Shown here: in pieces, positions 1-12,500 of the stretch
Layout: each line of letters opens with the position of its first letter
Position numbering within the stretch: the first letter of the stretch is position 1
Assembly (NCBI GenBank): GCA_021527695.1
Contig: JAKFAO010000007.1
Span: 1,116,001 to 1,180,000 of the forward strand
Length of the DNA stretch: 64,000 bases
Direction of reading: 5' to 3'
From: Naematelia aurantialba
Lineage: Eukaryota; Basidiomycota; Tremellomycetes; Tremellales; Naemateliaceae
Position numbers and translations under genes: made by a program
The notes under the pieces: generated by a model
Told to the model about the DNA's origin: nothing
Databases searched by the model: none
Seen by the model: the letters and a program-made list of their open reading frames with translations, nothing else

Positions 1-3000
1 TGAGCAGCATAATACTCGTCGCTCATCATGACAGCCTCTGCACCTTCCTCCTTGTCCTCCTGTGCCGCAAGCTTCTCCTTGTCTTCTTCGCTCTTGGCGG
101 CGGCTGCGGTTGCGGCATCCTCACGGGCTTTCCAGCCCGACTCGAAATCGACCTGGCATCGCCCAACGAGGTATTTGCGGAAGAGCATACCACCAGCAAC
201 GGGCTTGTCATCTATCACTTCGCTGATAGCGGGATCGACTTTGAGAAGAAGCACTCGACAAAGTCGTGCGTACATCGCCGACCAGTGCGCCTCGTCGGTA
301 GCTTTCTCGAAGATCTGCTTAATGACTAGCTTAAGAGTCATTCCGTCAGTCTCATTGACGGACTTGTTCGCCCATTCGAGAATCTGATTGGAGATTGACT
401 CGAACCGCTCGGCAGTGAGTTTGTTCAGTAGCGACTTGACCTTGCCCTCGATGTAGGCCGGCGAGCCTTCCTCAGCAGCATTGCGCGTCTTCACCCAAGC
501 GTTCTGTGAGATCTCCAAACCCTTGACTGCAGGGTCGGGCGGACCAGAGCGGTTATCCTGGGGAAGCCGCTTGGCGCCTCGCTGACTTCGGTTGGCACCG
601 CCACGAGAGCTTGATCCTCCCATGGGGGGAAGACCGGACATTGGAGGCAATCCTCCAGGACCACCGGAGCTCGGCGTGCGTGCCATGCTGCCCACACGGC
701 CTTGAGCAAGCGATCGATTGTACCTATCCTCGCTGGTCGTGCCACGCAGCGATCCTGAACCGAAGGAGCCAGTGCTGAAATTACCCATGCTCTGCCCAGA
801 GAAGCCGGGTCTCGATATGTTGCCTATCCCGAGACCTGTTGGGGGCCCTCTTCCGGGTGGGCCCATCGAGCTCCGAGGTCCTCGTTGACTCCTGGTAGTC
901 CCAAAGCCGCTGGATGAGTCTGCCTCTAAACCGATGTCCTCCAGATTGGGCAAGCCCTCGGGCTTATCGCGACAAAGTGACATGAACTGCATGAGGAAGT
1001 CGCGCTCGTAGCGGAATTTGCCAGGCTCGGCATCGACATTAAGCTCGGGGCGAGGAGTCTGCACAGAGTCGGGGTAGGCAATGGCGGTTAAGTCTGCGAT
1101 TGGGCGGGCATTGCTCAATGCAGCAGTCGCCGCCGAAGGCCCAGGCTCGCTTCCGGCAGGAGACGACGTGACATCAAGGGTGGACGGAATAGGTCGGCGA
1201 GGAGCGCCAGGAGCGGAGCGAGGAGCGTCAGGAGCGGAGCGAGGAGCGTCAGGAGCGGAGACGGGTTTCGGTGGAAGTCCAGCGGCAGCTAGCGCTGGAG
1301 ATGCGAGAGGCGACGCAGGAGTGGACGGCCCCGGCGTGAGTAAAGCGGGATGTTGCTCCTCCGCCGGAACGGCGGGAGCGACTTCCTCTTCTGTCTGGCT
1401 ACCTTGCGCCGTGACATCAACCTCTTGCTCCTCCGCAGTCTTCGCTGCAGCTTGCTCAGCCGCCAAGGCAGCCTCGAGTTTTGCGTTTTCTTCTTCTTGA
1501 GCTGCCTGGGAGACGTTAGCAAGAGACAGTCTCTGACATGACGTGACACACCTCAGCAGCCTGACGCTCCTCATTCGCCTTACGTTCCTCTTCTGCCTTG
1601 ACTCTCTCAGCCTCGCGGTCAGTTTCTTCCTTCGCCTTTCGCTCTTGCTCCTCGCGAAGCCTGGCTTCTTCCTGTGCCTTCAATTCCTCCTCTTTGGCCT
1701 TGCGCTCCTGCTCTTCCCTAGCCTGCCTGGCTTTGCGTTCCTGCCTCTCCTTCTCTTCTCGTTCTTCCTCTTTCTTGATACGCTCAGCCTGTGCAGCTCT
1801 TTCTGCCTCCTCCCGCTTCTGCTCTTCAGACTGGATTTTAACAACAACTGGGAGCGAGAAAGCGGGCTTTGCGGGAGCAGCTGAGGGGTCGGGCGAAGCA
1901 ACTCCACTCGAAGGGACCGACGGCGGCTTTGCTGCAGCGGCCTCCTTCTTCAGGTCAAATTGGGTTCCATCAGGACGCGAGATCTTGATGATACTTTTGG
2001 CGCGAGGCGTGAAGGAGGCAGCTCCTCCGGACATTGAGAAGGGACCGGTAGGCTGAGGACTGAACGATGCAGCAGGTTGCATTGCTGGACGCACTGGAGT
2101 CGACGGCATGGATGTGAGAGAGATACTGGACGGCGTAGTCTGATGACCCATCAAGCTGGCAGGTCGGCTCGGAGGAGTCGGCACTGGGCTAGCAGCCCCG
2201 CTGTTGGGGAGGCCGGAAGATGGCGGCTGAGGAGAGGTCTGTGAGCCCATTTGAGGGGGTGGAGGACGGGGCGACATGGCCATGTTATACTGCTGGTTTT
2301 GTGGATGTTGTTGGGGAGCCCATTGTGGTACCGCAAATTGCTGAGGCTGATACACATTGTAGCCGTCCTATGATGGTCAGCAATCGCCAGAGAAGCACCG
2401 GAATAACAACCCACGTAATAGTTGCCTGGGTAGCCCATCATCTGATATGGTCCTGCATTTGGGTGCATTCCGTATGCGTTTGGACCCATCATCATATTTG
2501 GCCGAGGCTGACCCATCATTCCTTGCGGCATTGGCCGGACCTGCTGACCATTCGCCATCGGCGGCCGGAAGCCTTGCTGAATTTGGGGCATCTGGTTGCT
2601 AAGAACAGGAGAGCGCGGTTGGTTTGGCATGCTCGGCATGCCATTCGATACCGGGGGGCGAAGGTGGACATTCATGCCTGACATGGGGTACTGCATGCCA
2701 TTTGACCCTTGACCGAACGACTGTCGACGGTCATGCATTTGTGGTGGGGCGTTGCCGTTCACCGGCTTAGCGCCAAAGAGAGAGTGGAGATCGAGGGGCT
2801 TCTTAGGTGCGGCAGAAGGACTTTGCGGGGGTATGGGTGGGCTCATGGTGCTAGTCCGACGTGTCGCTTTCACTGCGTTTGGATCCGTGGTGGCATCGGC
2901 ATCGATTGAGCCGAATGCCTTGACTGAATCGGCGAGGTGTGCACCTGTCATGCTGGGCGCTGCTGGTGAAGATGACAGCAAAGGGTTGGGAGAATCCACG

Positions 3001-3326
3001 GTGCCAAACGCAATGTTACCTACCTGTCAGAGGATCCTCGCGATGTACTCACTCTTTGTAATGTCCGCGCCTCCACCGACCATCAAGCTGCCCTTCCTCG
3101 AATGGCCTATGGGCAACGGAGTAGGACCAGATGCACCATTACTACCAAGGAGTCGTGGCTCGCCGCTACCCTGCAAGAGGGGCGATTGGGATTGTGGGGT
3201 CGTCAGATTGGAGGATTGGTTGGACGAGGGGGGAGGACCTCGAGACCAGGCAGACGGCGCGGTGAGAGGAGTCGAGTTCGACGGAATAGTCTGTTGAGGA
3301 GGAGGAGGAGCGGAGATTTTGCTCAT
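1..3326 (-). CDS. TIF4631: Translation initiation factor eIF4G, 3' part missing
   Basis: Scaffold of the cytoplasmic cap-binding complex: it joins eIF4E, eIF4A and poly(A)-binding protein to the 40S subunit. Reading leftwards from the ATG at 3326, the protein opens with a long Pro/Ser/Gln/Met-rich disordered region, then a Glu/Lys/Arg-rich helical stretch (about 1890-1550), then the eIF4E-binding motif KFRYERDFLMQF (about 1020-985), an Arg/Gly/Ser-rich linker, and the start of the MIF4G HEAT domain (about 540-1, including VKSLLNKLTAERFESIS and LVKLVIKQIFEKA-like helices). Several short introns interrupt it, for example around 3000-3045, 2350-2410 and 1505-1550. The C-terminus lies beyond base 1. 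A pyrimidine-rich coding-strand leader lies upstream. The order YxxxxL-phi motif then MIF4G is diagnostic of eIF4G; the gene name follows the yeast orthologue. Confidence 0.92.
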
Positions 3327-4369
3327 TGAAGGGAAGGGATGACGCTATGGGGTGGGTAGTCGCGAAATTGTCTCTACAATTGGGTCAATGGATGTTGAAA
3401 CGAGTGTTACACGATATACGACCCGACTCACTGTGAATTGGACGACCCGTGGAGGGGTAGAGAGTAATGACGCGGTGGGGACACAGCCGGAACCGAGGAT
3501 CGATGATCTAGAAGGGGTCCAAACTTTTTTCGACGGCCCTCGATGCACGCTACCTGTGCCGACGAGTCTGATTCCTCTGGCCTGCAAGAGGTGGCAGAGG
3601 CTTCCTAATCGACAGGGAGAGACACCGTACAAAGTGTCCACTGGGGAGAGGGATGAGTTGTTTCTGGGAGAGAGACCAAAAACTGGAGAGACAGAGAAGA
3701 AGAAAGAGAAGAGAAGGAAAGAGAAAGGGAAATAAGGGGGAGGGGGGCGGCAGGTGGCCAACGTCGAGTCATCCGTGGGAAACCTCAAAATGAATGAACC
3801 TGGTCGATTTTGAATTGCTTTCGAGCCTGGCGAGTCGTCGGCAAGGAGCAGCGCCCGCAGGGAGCGAGCTGCGATGCTGGCATAGGCCTGGGAATAATCT
3901 GGGAAGGCTGTACTCTAGCCGTGAAATGCATGGATTCTCTCACGTGTCGCCAGCTAGCGATCCGGGCCTCTGATGAGAGCAGTCTATTCATTGGCCTATC
4001 TTCGCGAGCACAGCACCAGACGTTCCTGGCCTGTCTCCCCCGCCTTATTGCCGTGCCAGTAGGAGCCAGGTGACTCGCTGAGTCTGGCTAACTATGGCTG
4101 AGCATCGCCAGCCTCCCAGTCGACATTACAATACGCCATGTAGGCAGATTTTTTGTGGCAGACGATGGCGGGGATCGCCGATTGTCGCGTGGATATCACG
4201 CGACTTGTGTCGCGCTTTGGATCCAGGACGTTGCTCCTGTATCATCCTCAGGAATAATATTGTGGGATCCACCTGATCTCGCGTTGCTTCGGGAGCAGGT
4301 AGAGGAGGGCATCTCATGCCAAAGCAGAGTAGCCATAGCTTCCGGTGAACCGGTTTGTGGCGTCTCAAC
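3327..4369. promoter_or_regulatory. Divergent promoter region, eIF4G and WAPL
   Basis: About 1 kb between two divergently transcribed genes, with no convincing coding sequence. Around 3660-3755 the eIF4G coding strand is almost pure pyrimidine (CT-rich), as in promoters and leaders of highly expressed fungal genes. A palindromic CACGTG lies at 3941-3946. Short open frames here have no recognisable composition or motif. Confidence 0.5.
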
Positions 4370-7236
4370 ATGCGGTCGTCAAGCTCCTCGGACACGTCCC
4401 CTCAAAACCTTGGGTCCTCGACACGGCTCTCTCGACGCACATATTCAAAGCGAGCGTCGTTGCATGTGCATAAACGCAAGCTTGAGATTGATGAGGAGGA
4501 ATCTGGCTCGAGTGAGCACGATGACGGCGACGTTCAAGGAACACGACTGGTGACCGGGAGGAAGCGGTCCCGGAGTGGGATATCCAGAGGGTCACCTTCA
4601 CCAAGAGGACCTTCGCGATCTAGAGCGGCAGAACACAAGCAGGGCGACGGTCATGACACATTTGTTGGTGACCGGCGCTCAATATCAATCTCTTCCAGCC
4701 TGCCTTCCCTGTCTTCGACACCAAGCCCTTCACGGCAAACCCTCCGGCGGACTGAGTCTGAGCAAGTGCCAAAATCACAAGAGAACGATTGGCCAGGAAC
4801 GAAGCATCGACTACCAACTCCCTTGACCCCTCCACGCTCAACCACCAAACGACTACCCATTACTCCAGGCTCCTCGCCCAGAGATCTGTCTTCGCTGTTT
4901 ACGGCCGTGTCGCCTGGAAAGCCTGACGAGGTTTCTTCTCGACCTAGCGGGCTTCGGCGCATGCTGAGCAAGACTCAAAGCGCCGCTACTTCTCTCCTCT
5001 CTCCAACGATAAGATTCGGTTCCGGCCAGGGCAATGCGGATGCCGGACCTTCTACACCATCACGGCGCTTATCGCGAACTCAGTCTCTGATCGAAAGCCC
5101 GAATCCATTCACACTCTTCGCACCTATGGACGGAGAGCATGAGGTATCTGGAGGGTCGGGAGGAAGAGCCAAGAGGACGTATGGGAAAACCCGGACCATA
5201 CTCGGCGAAGTATCACTCGCTGGTTCGCCAGCCGATACCGACCCGTCAGGGACGTCGGAGGTAGTGAAAGAAAGCTATTCAGAGTTGAGAAGGAGGTACG
5301 AAGCGGACAATTCGCTGTTTGATGTGGATGGGTCTAGCGGTCAGATGCAGGTGAGTACCAAGCGTTTCTACCCAACCTGAATCTTCAGGATTTCTGGCTC
5401 GCCCGAGCCCCTCAGGTCGCGTCGGATATGCGATCAAAGGGGGAAAACCGACGTTTCATGGACGAGGTCACGTACCTCATCGACGGCATTGTGGATGTAT
5501 CGCACGGCCCCGGGCTGAAACGATCAAGGTAGGGCTATCTTTAAGAGTTAGGCTGATTGCAGCTCCCTGGACATTCTGGATAAAATGCAAGATGAGGAGT
5601 GGCTTGGGAAGATGAAAGTCTGTGGTCAAGTCGAGAGAGTATGGGCGGTTCTGTATGACGCCCGGAGTGAGGGAGATGAGGTGAGACGGGTGTGTTGGAA
5701 TCGACTGACAGCAGATTATGGATGCTATCTGTTTGGTCTATCTGATGACTTTGGCGCAATCAGGTGCTTGTCTGGGTCTAACCTTAAAATCTCATCCAAC
5801 GTCTTGCTTGCGACTACTGGTCGAACAGCATGATGTCAAAGAGGGACCTTTGGATGTGACTCCAAACGCAAAATATGAGGTGGGTCTTCTTGGAAATCCT
5901 TGTTGACGACAGTCGAAGAAGCTCCGCGAGCTTAGCCAGAAAATGTATCCTTCGACGTCGAGAGTGAGTGAGGGACGAGAAATTCGCTAAGGGTCAGACT
6001 ATGAGTCGGACGACAGCTCTCTATGTGCTGCAAAATATGTGCAATGATGACGATCTGCCGACAATCTCGAAGGAATATGGCGAGCTGAAGGTGTTTGCCA
6101 AGGTCCTCAAGTCATTCGCTTTGGACATGAAGCTTCTTCGTGACCGTTTTGATTTGTACGAGAAGGGACTTGTAAGTGGTCGTCGCTTAGCAAGCTGATG
6201 GGCAGGATCTTTACCCTGATGACCGGCGCGTCGATGCAGGAGACGTCCTCCTGTGTCTGAGGATCATCTCCTCTGCCGTTCTGCATCTGCCAGACGAGCG
6301 AGATGGGCTGGTCGACCACGCAGCAGACTTGAGCCCTGCTCTCGTCAGCTGTTTGATTTTGTCGACCGAAGAAAGCCTTTCTAACGGCTCGACTGCTGAG
6401 ACAGGTGAGAGCACAGCTTGAAGGGTATTAACGGAAGCCGCCGAATCTGCTTTTGAGACTCTCAAGATCCTTGCAAATTTGGCCAATCTATCGGAGGTAT
6501 GGGCTTGTGCTATCATGAGGGTTGGCGGAATATTGGCTCTGCTCCGCTTGATGATCCACCGGGACATCTTTGTCGCTCGACTGCGACATACTCAGACCGA
6601 TATCGAGACTCAATCGAGTGAGGTTGACACTGTCGAGCGGGACGGTGTGAATGCAGATGAGGTCCGAAGTCTCTGCTTGGCGATATTGACTTCAGCGATC
6701 GTGGCGGATCCCTTGAGTGCCAGGGAGGTGTCGTCCATGCGTCAGTTGTAAGAGCCTTAGTCGGTCGAGAGTGACTCACAAAGGAGCAGGACTTGCGCCG
6801 GAGTGTATCGGCCGAGCGGGCTGCCTTCGGACGTGCAAGTGCGACGACGGGATCACGGTACCAACGTACATTGCGTCGTTGTATACCGCGCACGAGAGCC
6901 AAGCCGCAGAAGAACAGGTAGGCTCAAGCAGTGAGTCGAAGCTGATATCAGGTCGACGGCGTCTTGAAAGGCTACACCGCTTTGCTTCTGACCAAGCTCA
7001 TGGTTGGCTCCGCAGACGCACGGACCACCATTCTTCCGCTTCTACACGGCGACGACGCTGCTGCCAGCTTGAGAAAGCTGGCAGGCTCGCTCGCTGAACT
7101 GACGGAATTGCAATCCGCCGTGCATCGGCGGCTGCTTGGAGACGAAGCGGGAGCTCTCGACGTGGAGAAAGAGGGCGATATCTTGTCTACTGCATCGGCA
7201 GAGCTGCAAAGCCTCATTGAGCGTGCGGGGCCGTAA
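4370..7236 (+). CDS. WPL1: WAPL-type cohesin release factor
   Basis: Wapl family proteins work with Pds5 to open the cohesin ring and release it from chromatin in the nucleus. The first exon (ATG at 4370 to about 5349) encodes a Ser/Arg/Pro-rich disordered region of about 325 residues. The following exons spell the conserved WAPL core: NRRFMDEVTYLIDGI, then LKRSSSLDILDKMQDEEW, then VWAVLYDARSEGDE and YLMTLAQSGACLGL. This matches the human WAPL order (RKFVDEMKYSLDGL, RRSSALQLAKM, FKALHDAQHD). Phase-correct introns include about 5350-5390, 5530-5561 and 5680-5714. Later exons are helical and Leu/Ala-rich, ending ELQSLIERAGP at 7236. A TTG codon 15 bases upstream extends the open frame but is not the likely start. 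Confidence 0.85.
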
Positions 7237-7617
7237 GAAGATGAGCCAGTGTGAGCGGTACGAACTGTATGCGCCATGTAAGCGTGAGGAGCTGGAATCG
7301 AGGCGACCGGACAATCAACACGAGCACAATACTATCCCCTGTCTGTGGACGAAGCATGCATATGTGAAACCCATGATGTGTGAGATATGAATCGTATGAT
7401 GGCGCTGGAACCCATTCCTGTAGCATCCCAGCTCCGACTAACCCTGATCAGCTCTAGCCGGAGCTACAACTGAACACCTGGCCCTATCCCTAGCCATACC
7501 CATAACTATATACACCGTCGTAGACTTCCTGGCCTGGGCTTTGATCGTAGCGATAGTTGATCGAACTCCAACGAGCGGGCGTTGGGGGACGAGCAGAGAC
7601 GGCTTGTGACTCGTCGA
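7237..7617. other. Convergent 3' intergenic region
   Basis: About 380 bases between the stop codons of the WAPL gene and the GT49 gene, which point toward each other. Presumably the two 3' UTRs; I see no gene or clear element in it. Confidence 0.5.
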
Positions 7618-9223
7618 CTACTCGGTGACGACCTGCGCCTCCCACTTTTTGAATCCCGCGAGCTTGCGGCACTCTTTGTACAGGTTCTCGGTACGTTGTG
7701 TGTCGAGGTCGCCGGACTGCGTAAAGTAGTTGAGGTAGCGCAGACACACCTCCTCGCGGAACGTCTCGTACAGCCGCCGGTTATAGTCGAACTGGGCGCA
7801 TCAGCACACGTCCACCGCCACGGCGCCGTCGCAGCCGCCGAGGTAGGAAAGGGGGCAAGACGAGTCTGGGAAAACGCCGACTCACGCCGATCTGCCGCGC
7901 CTTTTCAGGATACGCATGCGTCTGGTGAATGATAAAGTCGTGCGGCATGACCCAAAAGTTGATGCCCGCGATGAACATCTCAAACAGGCAGGCAGCCTTG
8001 TTGGCGCCGTACCCGACGAACCGTGTGTCGCACCACGGCGAGCTGTCGCGTCGGAAGATGATGTAGGGCTCGTACCGGTGGTCCCACTCTTCGACAATGT
8101 AGATGTCGTCGGCGTCGACCCATTTCGTGTAGTTGGACGAGCCGTGGCCCGGTGGGAAATGCTGATAGAACATCTGTATGGTGCCTTCGCCCATTCTGTA
8201 CAGCGGCAGCAGTTCCTTGGCCAAGGTCAGCCATCTTGTCCGAGCAACGTGAACGACCCGTGGAAACACCAAACTGTGGGCGATCGCCGGCGGATGCGCA
8301 CATCCGCCCAGACAATGAGGGGAGGGCGCTTACCTCCTTGGTCTTGGGGAACTTCTCCTTTGCAGGCTCTTCGTTGCGTTTGTACTGGAAAGCAGGGACG
8401 ACGAGTGCATGGTTCCCGTTCTCCAGGAGCTCCATGAGGTCCGGGTCGTTCCTTATGCGCGAGCGGAAGTCTGTGATGCGCGCAAAGTCGACGTCCCACT
8501 GCATGACGTACTGTGTGCGCGCGAACAGACGCCCGACATTACGATACAGGTTGAATTCGCGGAGATGGGGCGAGATGACGAGGTGCAGGTCGACGTTCTC
8601 CGCCATGAGCGGGTGAGAGTTGTACAGGTCTTCGACCTCGGGAATCGCGTCGCGCGACGTGAGGTGGATGGTTACCGAGATGGGGCCTACAACGACACGC
8701 TAGTCAGCCTCCGCCCCACACGCTAACAGTGAGAGGCACGATGTCAGAGTATGGAGCACATGGAAATGTGAGGCTAGGGGAGGGGGGGTGGCAAGTCGAG
8801 ATCGACAGAGCAGGACGCACCATCGTGAGCCGCGACGAGCCTCTGGAACATGTCCCCCCGCTCCATAGTCAGCAGGGTGAAGATGGTGATATCGTCCTTG
8901 GCGGGGAATCGCCTCGCCTGGTGGAAGTAGGGCAGCACTTCCGTTTCGTTGGGGTGGATGCTGGCCCCGAACGCCGCTTGGATCAACATGATCGGATCAA
9001 ACCCTGGTACCTGTTCCGAGTACCCTCTGCCCACCTCTGCGCCTCCCCAGATATCGTACTGCCCGTGCTGGGCGTCCTGGCTGAGCTGGTACGTCACACG
9101 CATGGTGGCATACAGGGCATAGATGACGGCCAGGGCGCGGAACAGGCGATACACGCCGGCCTTGAGACCGACAGTCGTCGAGCCCCGACGAGACGTGGCA
9201 AATGGCTTTTCCATAGCCATCAT
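7618..9223 (-). CDS. LARGE-like glycosyltransferase, family GT49, type II membrane protein
   Basis: Starts at 9223 (MMAMEKPF) and ends with VVTE at 7618. A short cytosolic tail is followed by a hydrophobic segment (LFRALAVIYALYATMRVTYQL, about residues 27-47), the signal anchor of a Golgi enzyme. The lumenal part contains DDITIFTLLTMERGDMFQRL, then YVMQWDVDF with a DxD metal-binding motif (about 8500), then YTKWVDADD, FVGYGANKAACLFEM and FWVMPHDFIIHQTH. These are the landmarks of the family that includes animal LARGE and B4GAT1. Three or four introns are seen, for example about 8700-8820, 8240-8330 and 7805-7885. The sugar and acceptor cannot be read from the sequence; fungal members are little studied, and a cell-wall or secretory glycan is inferred. 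Confidence 0.8.
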
Positions 9224-9560
9224 TCGCCGGCTCTCGCGTCAAGGACGAGGTGGTTGCGTGGTGTGCTGTAAATGTAAATATGTGTGGAGAGGGACGTGAC
9301 GAATGTATATAAATAAGAAAACACAAATCCTGTGGGAGAGGGGAGGATGGGGGGGGGGTATCTCACCCGTCCACGTCCCTTAAGAATTAAGCTCCATCTC
9401 GAGCCGCATAAGGTGTGAAACCCCGTCAGAAAAAAAAACCCAGAGATTTCCCAGGCTGCGACAAACCAGTCTGACAGTCTGACATGGTCTCAAAGTACAC
9501 TTTTCTAATGCATACATGGCAGATTCACATGAAGAAAAATCAAGGTACACATCCACGTCG
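9224..9560. promoter_or_regulatory. GT49 upstream region and TOP2 3' end
   Basis: About 340 bases between two same-strand genes. It holds a G homopolymer on the plus strand (around 9346-9358) and the presumed TOP2 3' UTR. No gene or clear promoter motif is visible. Confidence 0.4.
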
Positions 9561-12500
9561 TTATTCATCCATGTCATCGTCCAGATCAGACAGCTCGGTA
9601 TAAGCAGTCTTCTTGGCGGCACCTCGACCAGCTCTAGCAACCGGCGCGACTCTGGGCGCAGGCACAAAATCCTCAGACCCTCTAGGGAAAATCAGCACGT
9701 CGATTTCGTTGACTCCGGGGGCCCCATTCAGCGAGGAGGCGCAGACAGTGCTGAATACTTACGAGTCCCCTTCAGAGTCTGCTTTTCTCGCTTTAGACTT
9801 TGAAGCAGCACCACTAGCTTTCTTTACGGGCTTGATCGGCGTCGCGTTAGAGTCCGACTCATCCGAGTCCACCTGCGACGCCTTCTTCGCTGTAGTCTTT
9901 GCCTTCGGCTCCATGTCAAAGTCCGAATCAACGTCAGACTCGAGCACTGCCTTCTTTCTCGGTACCGCTTTGAGTTTCGGCTTGAGAGGGGCGTCATCCT
10001 CAACGTCTGAATCGACCTTTTTGGCTGTTGGCTTTGCCTTGACCACGGGCTTAGTGGAAGGTGCAGGGGCAGGGATAGTGAAATCTAACATGTCAGCGAG
10101 TTAAGCCAAGGAACACACCATCATCGTCCGATTCGTCTAATTCCATGATCGTAGCGGGTTTGGCCTTCTTCGCTGGCGCGGGCTTCTTGGTCACTGGCTT
10201 GACATCTTCGTCTGACTCGTCTGACATGTGGTTGCTACGACATCAGCACGACGCTATTCGGTAATCTTACCTATCGCGTTTTGCAGGCACTGGCTTGGTG
10301 GGCGACGGAGATGCCTTCATGGCTGTGAGCTTTGCCTTGGGTCCTGCCTTGGGTTTCGCTTTGATCGGCTTGTAATCCTCTTCGGATTCCGAGTCGTCAC
10401 CATTCGCTCTCTTCTTCTTCTTGGCAGCCGCCTTCAGAGCCCCCTTGGTCTTGGGTTTGGCACCCTTGAGCGCGGCTTCGTCTGCCGCCAGCATGAGCTA
10501 TTAAAGTCAGCCTGTGATCACATGACAAGGTGATGAGGCGACTTGCATTCCACTCCTCCAAGAATCGGTCAAGATCCGTGTTCCAAATATCCTGTGGAGA
10601 GAGTTTCAGCAGAACAACGAGTTCTTGCTCTTTCGCATCCCGCTCATTGAGCAGTTGTTGGACCTGAATCACATCAGTGCCGACAGAACTGGGCGACCAA
10701 CTTTTTCCGCCGTCAAGCTCCAGATTGCCATGCCCAGGAGGTAGTCGTAATCGCTCGCCAATCCCTCGTCTTCCTCCTCTAGCGTTGGCTCCAGCTCTCC
10801 TTCGTCCCGTGCCTTCTTGCTTTTGGGAAATGGTCGGAATTTGAGCTCTCGCAATTCGGCAACGAGGTCCGCCTTCTTCTTCTTCGACACGACCAGCGTT
10901 CTGTCGATGACCATTTGCACGAATCGAGCCTGGTTGGACAGCTTTTCAAATTGCTTGTTCAGCTCGTCCGCGAGATGTTGCTGAAAGTCAGCATGAACCA
11001 ACGGGGGACAACGCACCTTCCGCAAGCCATAGAACTCGAGACGTTTGTGGTAGAAATCTTCCAGAATCTCCTCGGCCGAGCTATACCGCTTGATCTTGCC
11101 GTTGAAGTCAAAACAAACCATGTTGCCAAGCCCAATGGTGGTCGTCATTTTGAATCGCTTCTCCAGACCTTCGGCTTCTGCGGCCTTCATGACATTTTCT
11201 GACATATGCACTTTGAAATGCACTGCTAGATCGGTATGATGCTCTTCGTAATCCTATTCAAATCAGTATTCATCTTCAACTGTACACTCACTTTGACAGT
11301 CGCCGGAACCTTGTCGGTGCCAGTGGTCATCTCCTCAAGCATCTCTTTATAGTCTTGAGTCCACTTGCGTACTGGCAGTTCGGTGATTTCGATGGTGGTA
11401 TCGCTGATTTTTTCGATGGTACCACTGATCTTGTACTTGTCCGCTTCGACGCGCTCGATTGTACCCTGCGCATCAGCAGGCTCCTTTTGAATGCAACCCA
11501 CCTTGAAGCCTCTGAACCAAGGATGCATTTTTTCAGGCTCCTGACCTGCCATCATGCGCCGCAAGTTCGCAACAACATCAACCGGATGGAAGTTTGGGAT
11601 AGAAGTACTCCAGCCAGTACCGATCCCATCCGCGCCGTTGATCAAAACCATTGGCACGGTTGGCAAGTATACCTCGGGCTCAATTCCCATACCATCTTCC
11701 GTTAGGTAGTTGAGCAGACCCTCGTCGGCGGGATGGAAGATGGTGCGAGTAATGCGAGATACATTGGTGAAAATATAACGAGCACTCGCTGCATCTTTGC
11801 CGCCCTGAAAAGATCAGCCAAATCTATTTGCTGGATGCAGTCCTCACCGCAATACGAGTACCGAATTGACCATTCGGATCCAAGAGATTGACATTGTTGC
11901 TGCCAACAAATGATTGGGCCAAGCCGACGATGGTCATGTTCAGACTAGCTTCTCCGTGATGGTATGCTGTCTTTTCAGATACGTATCCTGTCAATTGTGC
12001 AACTTTGATCTCCTTTGTGAGATTTCGCTTAAAGCAACCAAACAGCACTTTCCGTTGACCCGGCTTCAGACCGTCCGCGACGGAAGGAATAGATCGGATG
12101 TTGTCGGCCATCGAGAACAGGATCAATTCCTTGTTGACGAAATCAGAGATGGGCACCGAAGAGACGTCATGGTTCAAAAAGGTGCCCGGCTACAATCAGC
12201 TAGTTCAAAGCAAGCGACCAACCTTGAATTGCCTGAGCCATTCCTTCCGGTCATCTGCTTTCTTTTTGTTGAAGGCCATATCGATCAGCGCCCGTTCTTC
12301 CTCCTTGATGGTCTCGAATGAAAGGCGATGTTTGTCGAGATCACTGAAATAAGCCTGCGCGTCCTTGGAGGTGCTTGTACCAAGACCCTAATGCCATTCA
12401 GTTTGGCCACTCCCAATGGGCTTACCTTGTAGTACTTAGACGTCCAGCCCTTCCCGTCGTTATTTGCCGCCTTCCATTCCTCGTACTGTGGCATTGTGTA